NCBI GenBank assembly: GCA_034670145.1
Contig: JAXMOA010000009.1
Location: 62,001-126,000, forward strand
Direction: 5' to 3'
Length of the DNA: 64,000 nucleotides
Source of the DNA: HXMU1420-2 sp034670145
GTDB lineage: Bacteria; Pseudomonadota; Alphaproteobacteria; Rhodobacterales; Rhodobacteraceae
Each line of letters begins with the position of its first letter. Position 1 is the first letter of the stretch. The notes under the pieces were generated by a model that did not search any database, was not told the DNA's origin, and worked only from the letters and a program-made list of their open reading frames with translations. Shown here one piece after another: positions 26,126 through 35,279 of this stretch. The translations under genes were made by a program, and so were the position numbers.

Positions 26126-28087
26126 TCAGCCGCCTTTCCGGTTGGCGATCAGATCATCCACCACCGACGGATCCGCCAGCGTCGACGTATCACCAAGCGC
26201 GCCAAAGTCATTCTCGGCGATCTTGCGCAGAATACGGCGCATGATCTTGCCAGACCGCGTCTTGGGCAGCCCAGGGGCCCATTGGATCACATCGGGCGAG
26301 GCGATCGGCCCAATCTCGGTCCGGACCCAGCCGCGCAGTTCCTTGAGCAGCTCGTCGCTGGGCTCTACCCCGTTCATCAGCGTCACATAGCAGTAAATGC
26401 CCTGGCCCTTGATCTCGTGCGGATAACCGACCACGGCGGCCTCGGCCACGGTCGCATGGGCCACCAGGGCGCTTTCCACCTCGGCCGTGCCCATGCGGTG
26501 GCCCGAAACGTTGATCACATCATCCACGCGCCCGGTGATCCAGTAGTCGCCATCCTCGTCACGCCGACACCCATCCCCGGAAAAGTAATAGCCGGCATAG
26601 TCCGAAAAATACGTCTTCTCGAACCGCTCATGATCGCCCCAGACCGTGCGCATCTGACCGGGCCAACTGTCTTTGATGGCCAGAACACCCTCAACGCCAT
26701 TGCCCTCGATCTCGACCCCGGTTTGAGGATCCAGAACCACCGGTGCCACACCAAAGAAAGGCCGCTGCGCCGCCCCCGGTTTGGTGGCATGGGCGCCAGG
26801 CAGCGGGGTCATCATGTGACCGCCGGTTTCGGTCTGCCACCAGGTGTCGACAATCGGGCATTTGCCCTTTCCCACAACGTCATTGTACCAATTCCAGGCC
26901 TCTGGATTGATCGGCTCTCCGACCGTGCCTAGCAGTTTCAAAGACGACAGATCGCACCCGTCGACAAAGCTGGTCCCCTGCCCCATCAGCGCGCGGATCG
27001 CCGTGGGCGCGGTGTAGAACTGCGCCACCTTGTGCTTTTCACAGACCTGCCAGAACCGCGAAGCATCCGGATAGGTCGGCACACCCTCGAACATCAGCGT
27101 CGTGGCGCCATTGGCCAGCGGTCCGTAGACGATATAGCTGTGGCCCGTGACCCAGCCCACGTCAGCCGTGCACCAATAGATATCACCATCATGATAATCA
27201 AAAGTGATCTCATGGGTCATCGAGGCATAAACCAGATAGCCGCCGGTGGTATGCACCACCCCCTTGGGCTGGCCGGTCGAACCAGAGGTATAAAGCACGA
27301 ACAGCGGATCCTCCGCGTTCATCTCTTCTGCCGGGCAATCCGCCGAGACACTGGCCGCCTCTTCGTGCAGCCAGAAATCCAACCCGTCCCGCCAGGCGAT
27401 CTGGTCGCCCGTGCGGCGCACGACCAGCGTCTTGACGTCGGCCATAACGTTGATCAGCGCCTGATTGACGTTGTCCTTCAGCTTGGTCACACGTCCACCG
27501 CGCGGGGCCGTATCTGCGGTGATCACCAGCTTGGCGTCACAGCCGCTGACCCGCGCCGCCAGCGCATCGGGTGAAAAACCCGCAAACACAATCGAATGGA
27601 TCGCACCAATGCGCGCACAGGCCAGCATGGCATAGGCCGCCTCGGGCACCATCGGCAGATAGATCACAACCCGGTCGCCCTTGGAGATTCCCAGCTTTTT
27701 CAGAACATTGGCAAAGCGCCCAACCTCTTCACTCAACTGATTGTAAGTGATGTGCAGCGCCGGATCAGTCGGCTCGTCCGGTTCCCAGATGATGGCCGTC
27801 TGCTCGCCCCGGGTCGCCAGATGCCGGTCAATGCAATTAGCCGCCACGTTCAACGTGCCATCGCCAAACCAGTTGATCGACACGTTGCCCAGCTCGAAAC
27901 TCACATCCTTGACCTGCGTATAGGGCGTCATCCAGTCGATGCGCTTGCCCTGCTCTCCCCAAAAGGCCACCGGGTCCGTGACCGAGTCGGCATACATCTG
28001 ATCATATTTGGCTGCATCGACATGGGCATTGGCCACCATGTCGTCCGATGGGGCATAGGTCTTATGTGCGGATTCTGCGGGTGACAT
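26126..28087 (-). CDS. acs: acetate--CoA ligase (AMP-forming)
   Basis: Activates acetate to acetyl-CoA. 653 aa, close to E. coli Acs (652 aa). AMP-binding motif LFVLYTSGSTGQPKGVVHTTGGY, the acyl-pocket region WWQTETGGHM and the C-terminal catalytic lysine K614 in TRSGKIMRR, which corresponds to the regulatory acetylation site. The GAGGAG ribosome site is a few bases before the ATG. Supplies acetyl-CoA to the TCA cycle and works in parallel with the leucine-degradation products encoded further along. Upstream DNA is AT-rich. Confidence 0.97.
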   Translation of the reverse strand: MSPAESAHKTYAPSDDMVANAHVDAAKYDQMYADSVTDPVAFWGEQGKRIDWMTPYTQVKDVSFELGNVSINWFGDGTLNVAANCIDRHLATRGEQTAIIWEPDEPTDPALHITYNQLSEEVGRFANVLKKLGISKGDRVVIYLPMVPEAAYAMLACARIGAIHSIVFAGFSPDALAARVSGCDAKLVITADTAPRGGRVTKLKDNVNQALINVMADVKTLVVRRTGDQIAWRDGLDFWLHEEAASVSADCPAEEMNAEDPLFVLYTSGSTGQPKGVVHTTGGYLVYASMTHEITFDYHDGDIYWCTADVGWVTGHSYIVYGPLANGATTLMFEGVPTYPDASRFWQVCEKHKVAQFYTAPTAIRALMGQGTSFVDGCDLSSLKLLGTVGEPINPEAWNWYNDVVGKGKCPIVDTWWQTETGGHMMTPLPGAHATKPGAAQRPFFGVAPVVLDPQTGVEIEGNGVEGVLAIKDSWPGQMRTVWGDHERFEKTYFSDYAGYYFSGDGCRRDEDGDYWITGRVDDVINVSGHRMGTAEVESALVAHATVAEAAVVGYPHEIKGQGIYCYVTLMNGVEPSDELLKELRGWVRTEIGPIASPDVIQWAPGLPKTRSGKIMRRILRKIAENDFGALGDTSTLADPSVVDDLIANRKGG

Positions 28088-28407
28088 GGGCTGGCTCCTC
28101 CTCCGATGACGCTCATGATGGCCTGGTCCGGCAGGCCGCACCAGGGTCGGGCCGATCATACGCCTTGTTGCAAATTATGGAACAAGCCCGGGATTTGATT
28201 GGATTTCCTTGTCAAAGAACCTAAGTGAACGGTGTAAACTTGTGAAAATATGACCAACCTCCCGGGGTTTAACGTTGATTTTAAACGCTTTTCCAGTAAA
28301 TTCACCTTTTTACAATCCTCTCACAAGCGACGGGCGACGGGCCCGACCCGCTGTGACATAGTGACCAAGGCAGATGCATCATACCGGGTCAGGCCCCGGC
28401 CCCTGAA
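28088..28407. other. AT-rich divergent intergenic region upstream of acs
   Basis: About 320 bp between acs and a divergent small gene. The stretch at about 28180-28320 is AT-rich compared with the genome and should carry the acs promoter. A TTGACA lies on the minus strand at 28210-28215, but no -10 hexamer occurs at a proper distance, so no promoter is called. No RNA gene or repeat was recognised. Confidence 0.4.
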
Positions 28408-28875
28408 ATGACACAGGCACAAGGCAGCGCAGCGATGCAGATATGGGTGTTCGATTTTAGCAGGCCCCCAGCGCCCCGACCGCGTCGGGCCAGCGCCCAT
28501 ATCCCGGCGTTCATCCCGGCCCTGATCCTGGCGCTGATCCTGGGCCAGATTCCCGGCCAGGCCCCCGCCCAACAGGTCTGCCAGCCGCTGCAAGGGACCT
28601 CGGCCCATGCCACCTGCCTCAACGAACAATTGTCGCGCAGCCTGAATTCGGATCACACGGATCCCCCCGCCACGCCCCCCGTTTCACCAGACCTGAACCT
28701 CAACCGGCGCGACAGCGCGCCGGTCCCGACCTATGATCCGGGGTTCGCAGCTGCCCAGTCCGCAAACCAACGCCGCCTACAACAAAGCACCCAGGCCCGC
28801 CAACGCGCCCTGTCAGGCAGCGTCACACAATCGCTATCACCGCGCATTTCCGTGCCATTCAACCAACGCCCCTGA
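28408..28875 (+). CDS. small secreted protein, unknown function
   Basis: 155 aa (or 146 aa from the ATG at 28435). An N-terminal basic segment and hydrophobic core (IPAFIPALILALILGQ) ending in APAQQ look like a signal peptide of about 50 residues including a long n-region. The mature part holds two cysteines (VCQPLQGTSAHATC), then Pro/Asp/Gln/Ser-rich low-complexity sequence ending in basic residues. No family recognised. Codon use is like the neighbours. Confidence 0.5.
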   Translation: MTQAQGSAAMQIWVFDFSRPPAPRPRRASAHIPAFIPALILALILGQIPGQAPAQQVCQPLQGTSAHATCLNEQLSRSLNSDHTDPPATPPVSPDLNLNRRDSAPVPTYDPGFAAAQSANQRRLQQSTQARQRALSGSVTQSLSPRISVPFNQRP

Positions 28876-28891
28876 CCTGACCCGACAGCCC

Positions 28892-29260
28892 TCAGGCCCA
28901 GCGCTGTACCGCCTGCACCGAATCTGTCGGTCCGGTGTTGAACACAATATGCGCCTGCGGAGCATGGCGATGCGCCACATTCACCAGCGCCTCGAACAGC
29001 TCAAAATGCTCCATCGGAAGCCGCACCCCCGCCCCGATCAGCACCACATCAAACGCCGTGTCGCGCAGCAACCCCTCCAGATCCCCCGGCCCGGCCTCGG
29101 CGCTGTAGATATAATGCAGCTGCGTCTCATACCCCAACTCTGTCAGCCGGTCACGATCCGCATTCAACGCCCCTTCCAGCTTTTCAGGCGTCAATCCGGG
29201 CTTGTTTGAATAGTCCACGACCGAGGGATGCCACCCAATCATCAAAACCGTTTTGGACAT
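28892..29260 (-). CDS. conserved small protein next to a MarR regulator, function unknown
   Basis: 122 aa, soluble, Rossmann-like pattern: MSKTVLMIGWHPSVVDY at the start and FDVVLIGAGVRLP in the middle, resembling receiver-like or NAD-binding folds without clear catalytic residues. It is transcribed away from the MarR-family gene through a shared 98-bp region with palindromes, so it is the likely target of that regulator. I do not know a named function. Confidence 0.7.
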   Translation of the reverse strand: MSKTVLMIGWHPSVVDYSNKPGLTPEKLEGALNADRDRLTELGYETQLHYIYSAEAGPGDLEGLLRDTAFDVVLIGAGVRLPMEHFELFEALVNVAHRHAPQAHIVFNTGPTDSVQAVQRWA

Positions 29261-29290
29261 CGCACACACTCCTTTGGTTGCGACGGCACA

Positions 29291-29346
29291 GCACATGTGC
29301 CACTATTGATTACACGATAATTAGTTCCATGGCACTTAATTACACG
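29291..29346. promoter_or_regulatory. candidate MarR operator region in a divergent promoter
   Basis: Within the AT-rich gap: a perfect 10-bp palindrome GCACATGTGC (29291-29300), an inverted pair GTGCCA (29297-29302) / TGGCAC (29330-29335), and a direct repeat ATTACACG at 29309-29316 and 29339-29346, 30 bp apart (about three helical turns). The arrangement fits autoregulation by the adjacent MarR protein and control of the divergent gene. Confidence 0.5.
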
Positions 29347-29358
29347 GACTTACATTAC

Positions 29359-29814
29359 ATGGCAAGTAAAACCAGCCTGAAACGCCCCCATGCCATCGGC
29401 CGCGCCCTGAACTTTGCAACCGCTGCCACCAATGCCCTGTGCAACGCCCGGCTGGAGCCTCATGACCTCACCCTGCCGCAATGGGTGATTCTGGGCGCGC
29501 TGTGGCAACAGGGAGAGGTCAGCGTGACCGAGCTGGCCGCCTACACCGGCAATGCTGGCCCGGCCACCTCGCGCATTCTGGACCGGATGGAGCAAAAAGG
29601 CCTGCTCGGCCGTCGCCAGGACCCCAAGGACCGCCGCTCGGCCCGGGTCTTCCTCTTGCCCGGAGGCGAGGCCCTGCGCCACCTGCAAAGCTTTTACCAG
29701 GACATCAATGACACGCTGCTCACCGGGCTCTCCGCCCAAGAGGCCGAGCAATTGTTCACCCTGCTCGACAAGGTCACGCAAAACGCACAGGCCGGCAAAA
29801 CCACCGCGCCCTAG
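29359..29814 (+). CDS. MarR family transcriptional regulator
   Basis: 151 aa from the ATG at 29359 (161 aa from an alternative ATG at 29329). Winged helix-turn-helix: recognition segment EVSVTELAAYTGNAGPATSRILDRMEQKGLLGRR and wing residues DPKDRRSARVFLLP are characteristic of MarR. The N- and C-terminal helices would form the dimer interface. Likely represses itself and the divergent 122-aa gene. No ligand can be inferred. Confidence 0.88.
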   Translation: MASKTSLKRPHAIGRALNFATAATNALCNARLEPHDLTLPQWVILGALWQQGEVSVTELAAYTGNAGPATSRILDRMEQKGLLGRRQDPKDRRSARVFLLPGGEALRHLQSFYQDINDTLLTGLSAQEAEQLFTLLDKVTQNAQAGKTTAP

Positions 29815-29828
29815 GGCCAGACCCTGCC

Positions 29829-32800
29829 CTACTTGCCTTGCTTGGCCTGCTTGGCCTGCTTGGCCTGTTTGACAAAACGCGCCAGATCCTGGGCAATCGC
29901 AAAGGCCCCCTTGATCTTGTCGCTGTCGCGCTTCCAATCCCGGCGCACGACGATCTTGTTGTCTTTCACCTTGGCCAGCCCATCCTGATCCTGAATGAAC
30001 TGCACCAGCCCCTGAGGCGAGGCAAATTTGTCATTGTGGAACTGGATCGTCGCCCCCTTGGGCCCGCCATCCAGCTTCGAGATCCCGGCCCGTTTGCACA
30101 TCGCCTTGATCCGCACGATCAACAACAACGTGTTCACCTCTTTGGGCAACGGCCCAAAGCGGTCAATCAACTCCGCCGCAAACCCTTCCAGCTCCACCTT
30201 GGTGGTCAATCCGCTCAAACGCCGGTACAGGCCCAGCCGCACATCCAGATCCGGCACATAAGGCTCTGGAATCAAGACAGGGACGCCCAGGTTGATCTGC
30301 GGCGCCCATTGGTCGTCCGCCTCCGACAGCCCCTCCATCTCGCCCGCCCGGATCTTGGCAATCGCCTCTTCCAGCATGGATTGATACAGCTCATACCCCA
30401 CATCGCGCATCTGACCCGACTGCTCTTCGCCCAGCAGATTGCCCGCCCCGCGAATGTCCAGATCCTGCGACGCCAGCGTAAAACCAGCCCCCAATGTGTC
30501 CAAAGACCCCAGCACCCGCAGCCGCTTTTCCGCCGTTGGCGTCAATCGAGTGCGCGGCTTGGTCGTCATATAGGCATAGGCCCGCGTCTTTGACCGGCCA
30601 ACCCGCCCGCGAATCTGATACAGCTGCGCCAGCCCGAACATATCCGCCCGATGTACGATCATCGTATTGGCCGTCGGAATATCCAGCCCCGATTCCACAA
30701 TCGTCGTCGCCAACAGCACATCATATTTGCCGTCGTAAAAGGCGTTCATCCGGTCATCCAGCTCTCCGGCAGCCATCTGACCATGCGCCACCACATAGCT
30801 CACCTCGGGCACCTGATCACGCAAAAAGGCTTCGATCTCGGGCAAATCCGAAATGCGCGGCACCACGTAAAAACTCTGCCCGCCGCGATAATGTTCGCGC
30901 AGCAACGCTTCGCGGACAGTGATCGCATCAAACTCGCTCACATAGGTCCGGATCGCCAAACGATCCACCGGCGGCGTGCCGATAATGCTCAAATCCCGCA
31001 CCCCGGACAGCGACAATTGCAACGTCCGCGGAATCGGCGTCGCCGTCAGCGTCAACACGTGAATATCCGACCGCATCGCCTTCAGCCGCTCTTTGTGCGA
31101 CACGCCAAAATGCTGCTCTTCGTCCACGATCAGCAGGCCCAGGTTGTTAAAGCGCACGGATTTGGCCAGCAGCGCATGGGTGCCCACCACAATATCCACC
31201 GTCCCGCGCGCCAACCCGTCCCGGGTCTCCTGCGAGTCCTTGGCGCTGACAAACCGGCTCAACTGGCGCACCTCCAAAGGAAACCCGCGAAACCGTTCCT
31301 TGAAACCCGCCGCATGCTGACGCGCCAGCAGCGTGGTGGGGGCAATCACCGCCACCTGCACACCGGTCATGGCCGCGACAAAGGCCGCCCGCATGGCAAC
31401 CTCGGTCTTGCCAAACCCGACATCGCCGCAAATCAGCCGGTCCATCGGCTGACCACTGGTCAGATCATCCACCACCTCGCCAATCGCGCGCAGCTGGTCA
31501 TCGGTCTCCTGATAGGGAAAGCGCGCGCAAAAGGCATCCCAGCTGCCCGGCGGAGGCTCCAGCACCGGCGCCCGGCGCAGCGCCCGCTCGGCCGCAACCC
31601 GAATCAACCGATCGGCCATCTCGCGGATGCGCTCTTTCAGCTTGGCCTTCTTGGCCTGCCACGCGCCCCCGCCCAACCGGTCCAACAGACCTTCTTCATG
31701 GCCGTATCTGGACAGCAGCTCGATGTTCTCCACCGGCAGATACAGCTTGGAGGCCTCGGCATATTCCAGCAGCAGACACTCATGCGCCGCGCCCGCCGCC
31801 GTGATCACCTCCATACCCTTGTAACGGCCAATGCCGTGATCCACATGCACAACCAGATCACCAGGGCTGAGCGATTGTGCCTCGGTCAGGAAATTCTCGG
31901 CCCGCCGCTTGCGCCGTGGCGCCCGGATCAACCGGTCCCCCAGCACATCCTGCTCTGATATCACCGTCAGATCCGGCGTGCGGAACCCATGTTCCAGCGC
32001 CCAAACCGCCAGATGCAGGCCGCGTTTGCCAATCCGCGTGCCATCGCGAACCGCAATCACCTCGCCCAGGCCTTCATCCTCGATCAGCCCGGTCAGACGC
32101 TCACGCGCGCCGTCCGAGTAGCTGGCAATCACCACCGGCCCTTCTTGCAGCGTTGCCTTGATGTAATCCGCCAACGCCCCAAAAAGGCTGACACTTTCCT
32201 GCTGGCGTTCTGGCGCAAAATTGCGCCCGATCCGCCCGCCGGCATCAATCACCCCCGGCCCCGAGGCCTGCGGCAACGGATGAAACGCCAACACCCGGCG
32301 CCCCTCGATCGCCGCATCCCAGGCCGCCTCGTCCAGATACAACAACCCCGGCGGACAGGGCTTGTAGATCGTATCGACCCGCGATTTCGCCTCCATCGCC
32401 AGCTTCCGGGTCTCGTATTGATCCTCAACCGTTTCCCAACGCGCCAACCGCGCCGGGGTCAGCTGATCGTCCATGGTGACCGTCGCCCCCGGTACAAAGT
32501 CAAACAAGGTCTCCAGCCGCTCGTGAAAGAACGGCAGCCAATGTTCGGCACCGGCATGTTTGCGCCCGGCGCTGATCGCCTCATACAAAGGGTCGTCATT
32601 GCCCGCCGCGCCAAACTCGATCCGATAATTCTGCCGAAACCGCGTGACCGCCGCCTCGTCCAGAATGACCTCACTCACCGGGGCCAGCTCTACGACCGAG
32701 AGTTTCTCGGTCGTGCGTTGGGTCGCCGCATCAAACCGGCGCGCGCCATCCAGCACATCGCCGAACAGATCCAGCCGCACAGGGCCACCCTCTCCGGGTG

Positions 32801-33296
32801 GAAAGATATCAATGATGCCGCCGCGAATGGCATAATCGCCCGGCTCCATCACCGTCGGCGCCTGCACAAAGCCCATGCGCACCAGGAAATTGCGCAGCGC
32901 CGCCTCGTCCACCCGGCCGCCCACCGTGGCCGAAAACGCCGCCTCGCGCAGCACATCCCGCGCCGGCACCCTTTGGGTCGCGGCATTAAGCGTGGTCAGC
33001 AGAATGAATTGGGCGGGCATCCCATGCACCAGCCCCGCCAGCGTCGCCATGCGCCGGGCCGAGGTATCCGCATTCGGCGACACCCGGTCAAACGGCAGGC
33101 AATCCCACCCCGGAAAGGTGACAACCGGCACATCCGGCGCAAAGAACCGCAGCGCCGCCTGGATCGCGGCCATACGCTTGTCATCGCGCGCCACATGCAT
33201 CACGGGCGCGCCGCTACGGTCCAGCTCTTGCAGAATCAGGCGGGCGTCAAACCCTTCGGGCGCGCCGCCAACAGAAATATGGGCCAATTCGCTCAT
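29829..33296 (-). CDS. mfd: transcription-repair coupling factor
   Basis: Removes RNA polymerase stalled at DNA damage and recruits UvrA. 1155 aa, full length. UvrB-like N-terminal domain, RNA-polymerase-interacting domain (GDLVVHVDHGIGRYKGM), then the RecG-like helicase with Walker A CGDVGFGKTE and box DEEQHFGV, TATPIPRTLQ, and a C-terminal TRCF domain. The last residues are (QAK)3-QGK encoded by 9-bp tandem repeats, an unusual Lys-rich tail. Single gene; the membrane-protein gene is upstream on the same strand. Confidence 0.97.
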   Translation of the reverse strand: MSELAHISVGGAPEGFDARLILQELDRSGAPVMHVARDDKRMAAIQAALRFFAPDVPVVTFPGWDCLPFDRVSPNADTSARRMATLAGLVHGMPAQFILLTTLNAATQRVPARDVLREAAFSATVGGRVDEAALRNFLVRMGFVQAPTVMEPGDYAIRGGIIDIFPPGEGGPVRLDLFGDVLDGARRFDAATQRTTEKLSVVELAPVSEVILDEAAVTRFRQNYRIEFGAAGNDDPLYEAISAGRKHAGAEHWLPFFHERLETLFDFVPGATVTMDDQLTPARLARWETVEDQYETRKLAMEAKSRVDTIYKPCPPGLLYLDEAAWDAAIEGRRVLAFHPLPQASGPGVIDAGGRIGRNFAPERQQESVSLFGALADYIKATLQEGPVVIASYSDGARERLTGLIEDEGLGEVIAVRDGTRIGKRGLHLAVWALEHGFRTPDLTVISEQDVLGDRLIRAPRRKRRAENFLTEAQSLSPGDLVVHVDHGIGRYKGMEVITAAGAAHECLLLEYAEASKLYLPVENIELLSRYGHEEGLLDRLGGGAWQAKKAKLKERIREMADRLIRVAAERALRRAPVLEPPPGSWDAFCARFPYQETDDQLRAIGEVVDDLTSGQPMDRLICGDVGFGKTEVAMRAAFVAAMTGVQVAVIAPTTLLARQHAAGFKERFRGFPLEVRQLSRFVSAKDSQETRDGLARGTVDIVVGTHALLAKSVRFNNLGLLIVDEEQHFGVSHKERLKAMRSDIHVLTLTATPIPRTLQLSLSGVRDLSIIGTPPVDRLAIRTYVSEFDAITVREALLREHYRGGQSFYVVPRISDLPEIEAFLRDQVPEVSYVVAHGQMAAGELDDRMNAFYDGKYDVLLATTIVESGLDIPTANTMIVHRADMFGLAQLYQIRGRVGRSKTRAYAYMTTKPRTRLTPTAEKRLRVLGSLDTLGAGFTLASQDLDIRGAGNLLGEEQSGQMRDVGYELYQSMLEEAIAKIRAGEMEGLSEADDQWAPQINLGVPVLIPEPYVPDLDVRLGLYRRLSGLTTKVELEGFAAELIDRFGPLPKEVNTLLLIVRIKAMCKRAGISKLDGGPKGATIQFHNDKFASPQGLVQFIQDQDGLAKVKDNKIVVRRDWKRDSDKIKGAFAIAQDLARFVKQAKQAKQAKQGK
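29832..29867 (-). repeat. four 9-bp tandem repeats at the 3' end of mfd
   Basis: CTTGCCTTG followed by three identical CTTGGCCTG units, in frame, encoding QGK and QAK x3 on the minus strand. An in-frame VNTR that should vary between strains without breaking the gene. Confidence 0.9.
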
Positions 33297-33349
33297 CGCA
33301 ATCTCTTGGGGCCAGCGCCCTCAGCCTCTCTGGGGCCGGGGCCCCGCCA

Positions 33350-33877
33350 TCAACCGCCCAAAACCCCAAGCGAGATGTTCTGATACATGCCCCACAGGGC
33401 GGTGACAAAAATCGACACGGCGCCAATCATCTGGATAAAGGTGCGCAACAGCAAAAGCCGCCGGCACAGATCCTGCCCGGCCTCGCCCCGTTCCATAATC
33501 TGCTCCGCATTCCACAGGCTCAACCCGCCCACAAAAGACAAGGGAAACGCCAGCAGAAACACCGCCTGCGCAAACTCAATCCCATAGAACCAGCCCAACA
33601 TGCCCAGCATCGACAGCACAAAACACAACAGCGCCAGAACAACGATCCCGGCCGTCTGCGCAATATAGACCATCCGGGTCGCATTGATCCGCACGATATC
33701 CTGCAAATCCAGCATCGACTGCCCACCCAGACGCCGCGCCCGATACACCAGGTCCGAGGGCACGCCCATCACCCAATGGCTGGCCGATGACCACACCACC
33801 GCCAAGGCGATCCAGTACCAAAGGTTGGAAAAAGACCGCGTATCGATCAGTTCGAAAATTGAAGTGTACCAGTCCAC
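33350..33877 (-). CDS. four-helix membrane protein, unknown function
   Basis: 175 aa from a GTG start (VDWYTSIFELIDTRSFSN). Four membrane helices (about residues 18-35, 68-88, 96-116 and 145-165) with a conserved-looking basic loop RARRLGGQSML. I recall similar roseobacter proteins being labelled 'component of SufBCD complex', but nothing in the sequence shows a link to Fe-S assembly, so function is open. Upstream of mfd on the same strand and divergent from hemB across a 120-bp gap. Confidence 0.7.
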   Translation of the reverse strand: MDWYTSIFELIDTRSFSNLWYWIALAVVWSSASHWVMGVPSDLVYRARRLGGQSMLDLQDIVRINATRMVYIAQTAGIVVLALLCFVLSMLGMLGWFYGIEFAQAVFLLAFPLSFVGGLSLWNAEQIMERGEAGQDLCRRLLLLRTFIQMIGAVSIFVTALWGMYQNISLGVLGG

Positions 33878-33997
33878 GCCTGTCTCTTGTACTGTTGGTC
33901 CGCTCGTTGGTCCGATGCCCGCCTGTGGCGTCTGACCCCTTGTGAGAGGCCCCATTCCATGCCACCCATCGCAGGATTGTTCAAGGAGATCTGCACC

Positions 33998-34996
33998 ATG
34001 CGCCCCACCATTGCGGCTTTTCCGTTCGCTCGCCCCAGACGCGCCCGCCAAACCGGCGCAATTCGTGCCTTGGTGCGCGAAAACACCCTGACCCCGGCTG
34101 ATTTCATCTGGCCCGTCTTTGTGCGCGACGGCACCGGCATAACCGAGCCCGTGCCCTCAATGCCCGGCGTCATGCGCCATAGCGTCGACCTGATCGGAGC
34201 CGCCGCAAAAGAGGCCTGGGACCTGGGCATTCCCGCCATCTGCGTCTTCCCCTATACCTCCATGCAGGCCCGTACCGAAGATTGCGCCATGGCCTGGGAC
34301 CGCGACAATGTCGCCAACCGCGCCATCCGCGCCATCAAGGACGCCGTGCCCGACATGGCCGTGATGACCGACATCGCGCTGGACCCCTATAACATCAACG
34401 GCCATGACGGCTTTGTCGTCGATGGCGAAATCGTCAATGACCGCACCGTCGAGGCGCTGGTCAAAATGGCGCTGGCCCAGGCCGAATGCGGCGCCGACAT
34501 CCTCGGCCCCTCCGATATGATGGACGGGCGCATCGGCGCCATGCGCGCCGCGCTCGAACAGAACGGCCACCAAAAGGTGATGATTCTCAGCTACGCCGCC
34601 AAATTCGCCTCGTCCTTTTACGGCCCCTTCCGCGATGCGGTTGGCGCCACCGCCGCGCTCAGCGGGGACAAGAACACCTATCAGATCGACCCGGCCAACG
34701 CCAAAGAGGCCATCCGCATGATCGAACGCGACCTCGCCGAAGGCGCGGATATGGTGATGGTCAAACCGGGGATGCCCTATCTGGACGTCTGCCGTCAGGT
34801 CAAAGACACCTTCGGCGCGCCGACCTTTGCCTATCAGGTCTCTGGCGAATACGCGATGTTGCAGGCCGCCGCCCAGAACGGCTGGCTCGACGGACCCAAA
34901 GTCATGCTCGAAAGCCTGATGGCCTTCAAACGCGCCGGCTGTGACGGGGTGCTGACCTATTTCGCACCCGAGGCCGCCCGCCTGCTGAACGACTAA
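33998..34996 (+). CDS. hemB: delta-aminolevulinic acid dehydratase (porphobilinogen synthase)
   Basis: Condenses two 5-aminolevulinate molecules to porphobilinogen in heme synthesis. 332 aa, normal length. The two active-site lysines are in ILSYAAKFASSFYGPF and MVMVKPGMPYLD; the metal/substrate region TDIALDPYNINGHDG carries Asp rather than the Cys triplet of zinc enzymes, as in the magnesium-type alphaproteobacterial form. AAGGAG lies 9 nt before the ATG at 33998. Supplies heme for the c-type cytochromes made by the ccm genes further along. Confidence 0.97.
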   Translation: MRPTIAAFPFARPRRARQTGAIRALVRENTLTPADFIWPVFVRDGTGITEPVPSMPGVMRHSVDLIGAAAKEAWDLGIPAICVFPYTSMQARTEDCAMAWDRDNVANRAIRAIKDAVPDMAVMTDIALDPYNINGHDGFVVDGEIVNDRTVEALVKMALAQAECGADILGPSDMMDGRIGAMRAALEQNGHQKVMILSYAAKFASSFYGPFRDAVGATAALSGDKNTYQIDPANAKEAIRMIERDLAEGADMVMVKPGMPYLDVCRQVKDTFGAPTFAYQVSGEYAMLQAAAQNGWLDGPKVMLESLMAFKRAGCDGVLTYFAPEAARLLND

Positions 34997-35031
34997 AGCA
35001 CAATGCGCAATACATGATGCGCACCCTATCT

Positions 35032-35070
35032 CGTAACGCATTGAAATCTTTGATTTCAGGCAGCGTTACG
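35032..35070. repeat. nested palindrome downstream of hemB
   Basis: An outer inverted repeat CGTAACGC (35032-35039) / GCGTTACG (35063-35070) encloses an inner one TGAAATC (35042-35048) / GATTTCA (35052-35058). A cruciform-capable element; no T-run, so a terminator role is doubtful. The adjacent GTGATCCAGGT is also found inside the repeats at 35176 and 45829. Confidence 0.7.
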
Positions 35071-35175
35071 TGATCCAGGTTTGTCGCATCGCACCACACA
35101 GCTCACGGCGATCATCTCGGCCACAGGCAGTCACGAAAAGGGGGGCAGACACCGCTGCCCCCTCTGATCCAAATC

Positions 35176-35279
35176 TATAGCGTCTCGCGTTTCACGAAAG
35201 ACATCGCCTGTCACTTTTCGCGTTCGACCGTAGAAAGTGGCCGCGAACACATGATCCAGGTAAAACCCGAAACGCCCTA
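35176..35279. repeat. dispersed palindromic repeat (copy 1), supplies the stop codon of the HMG-CoA lyase gene
   Basis: Ends are TAGCGTCTCG (35178-35187) and CGAAACGCCCTA (35268-35279), an imperfect terminal inverted repeat. The inner part from about 35216 is nearly the same as the copy at 45829-45900 (CGCGTTCGACC, GGCCGCGAAC, GATCCAGGTAAA). The left half is an extra partial duplication. The last three bases form the TAG stop of the neighbouring minus-strand gene. Confidence 0.8.

Noticed and set aside
28088..28407. Sigma-70 promoter for acs at TTGACA 28210-28215
   Set aside because: No -10-like hexamer at 16-18 bp; only the AT-rich character was reported.
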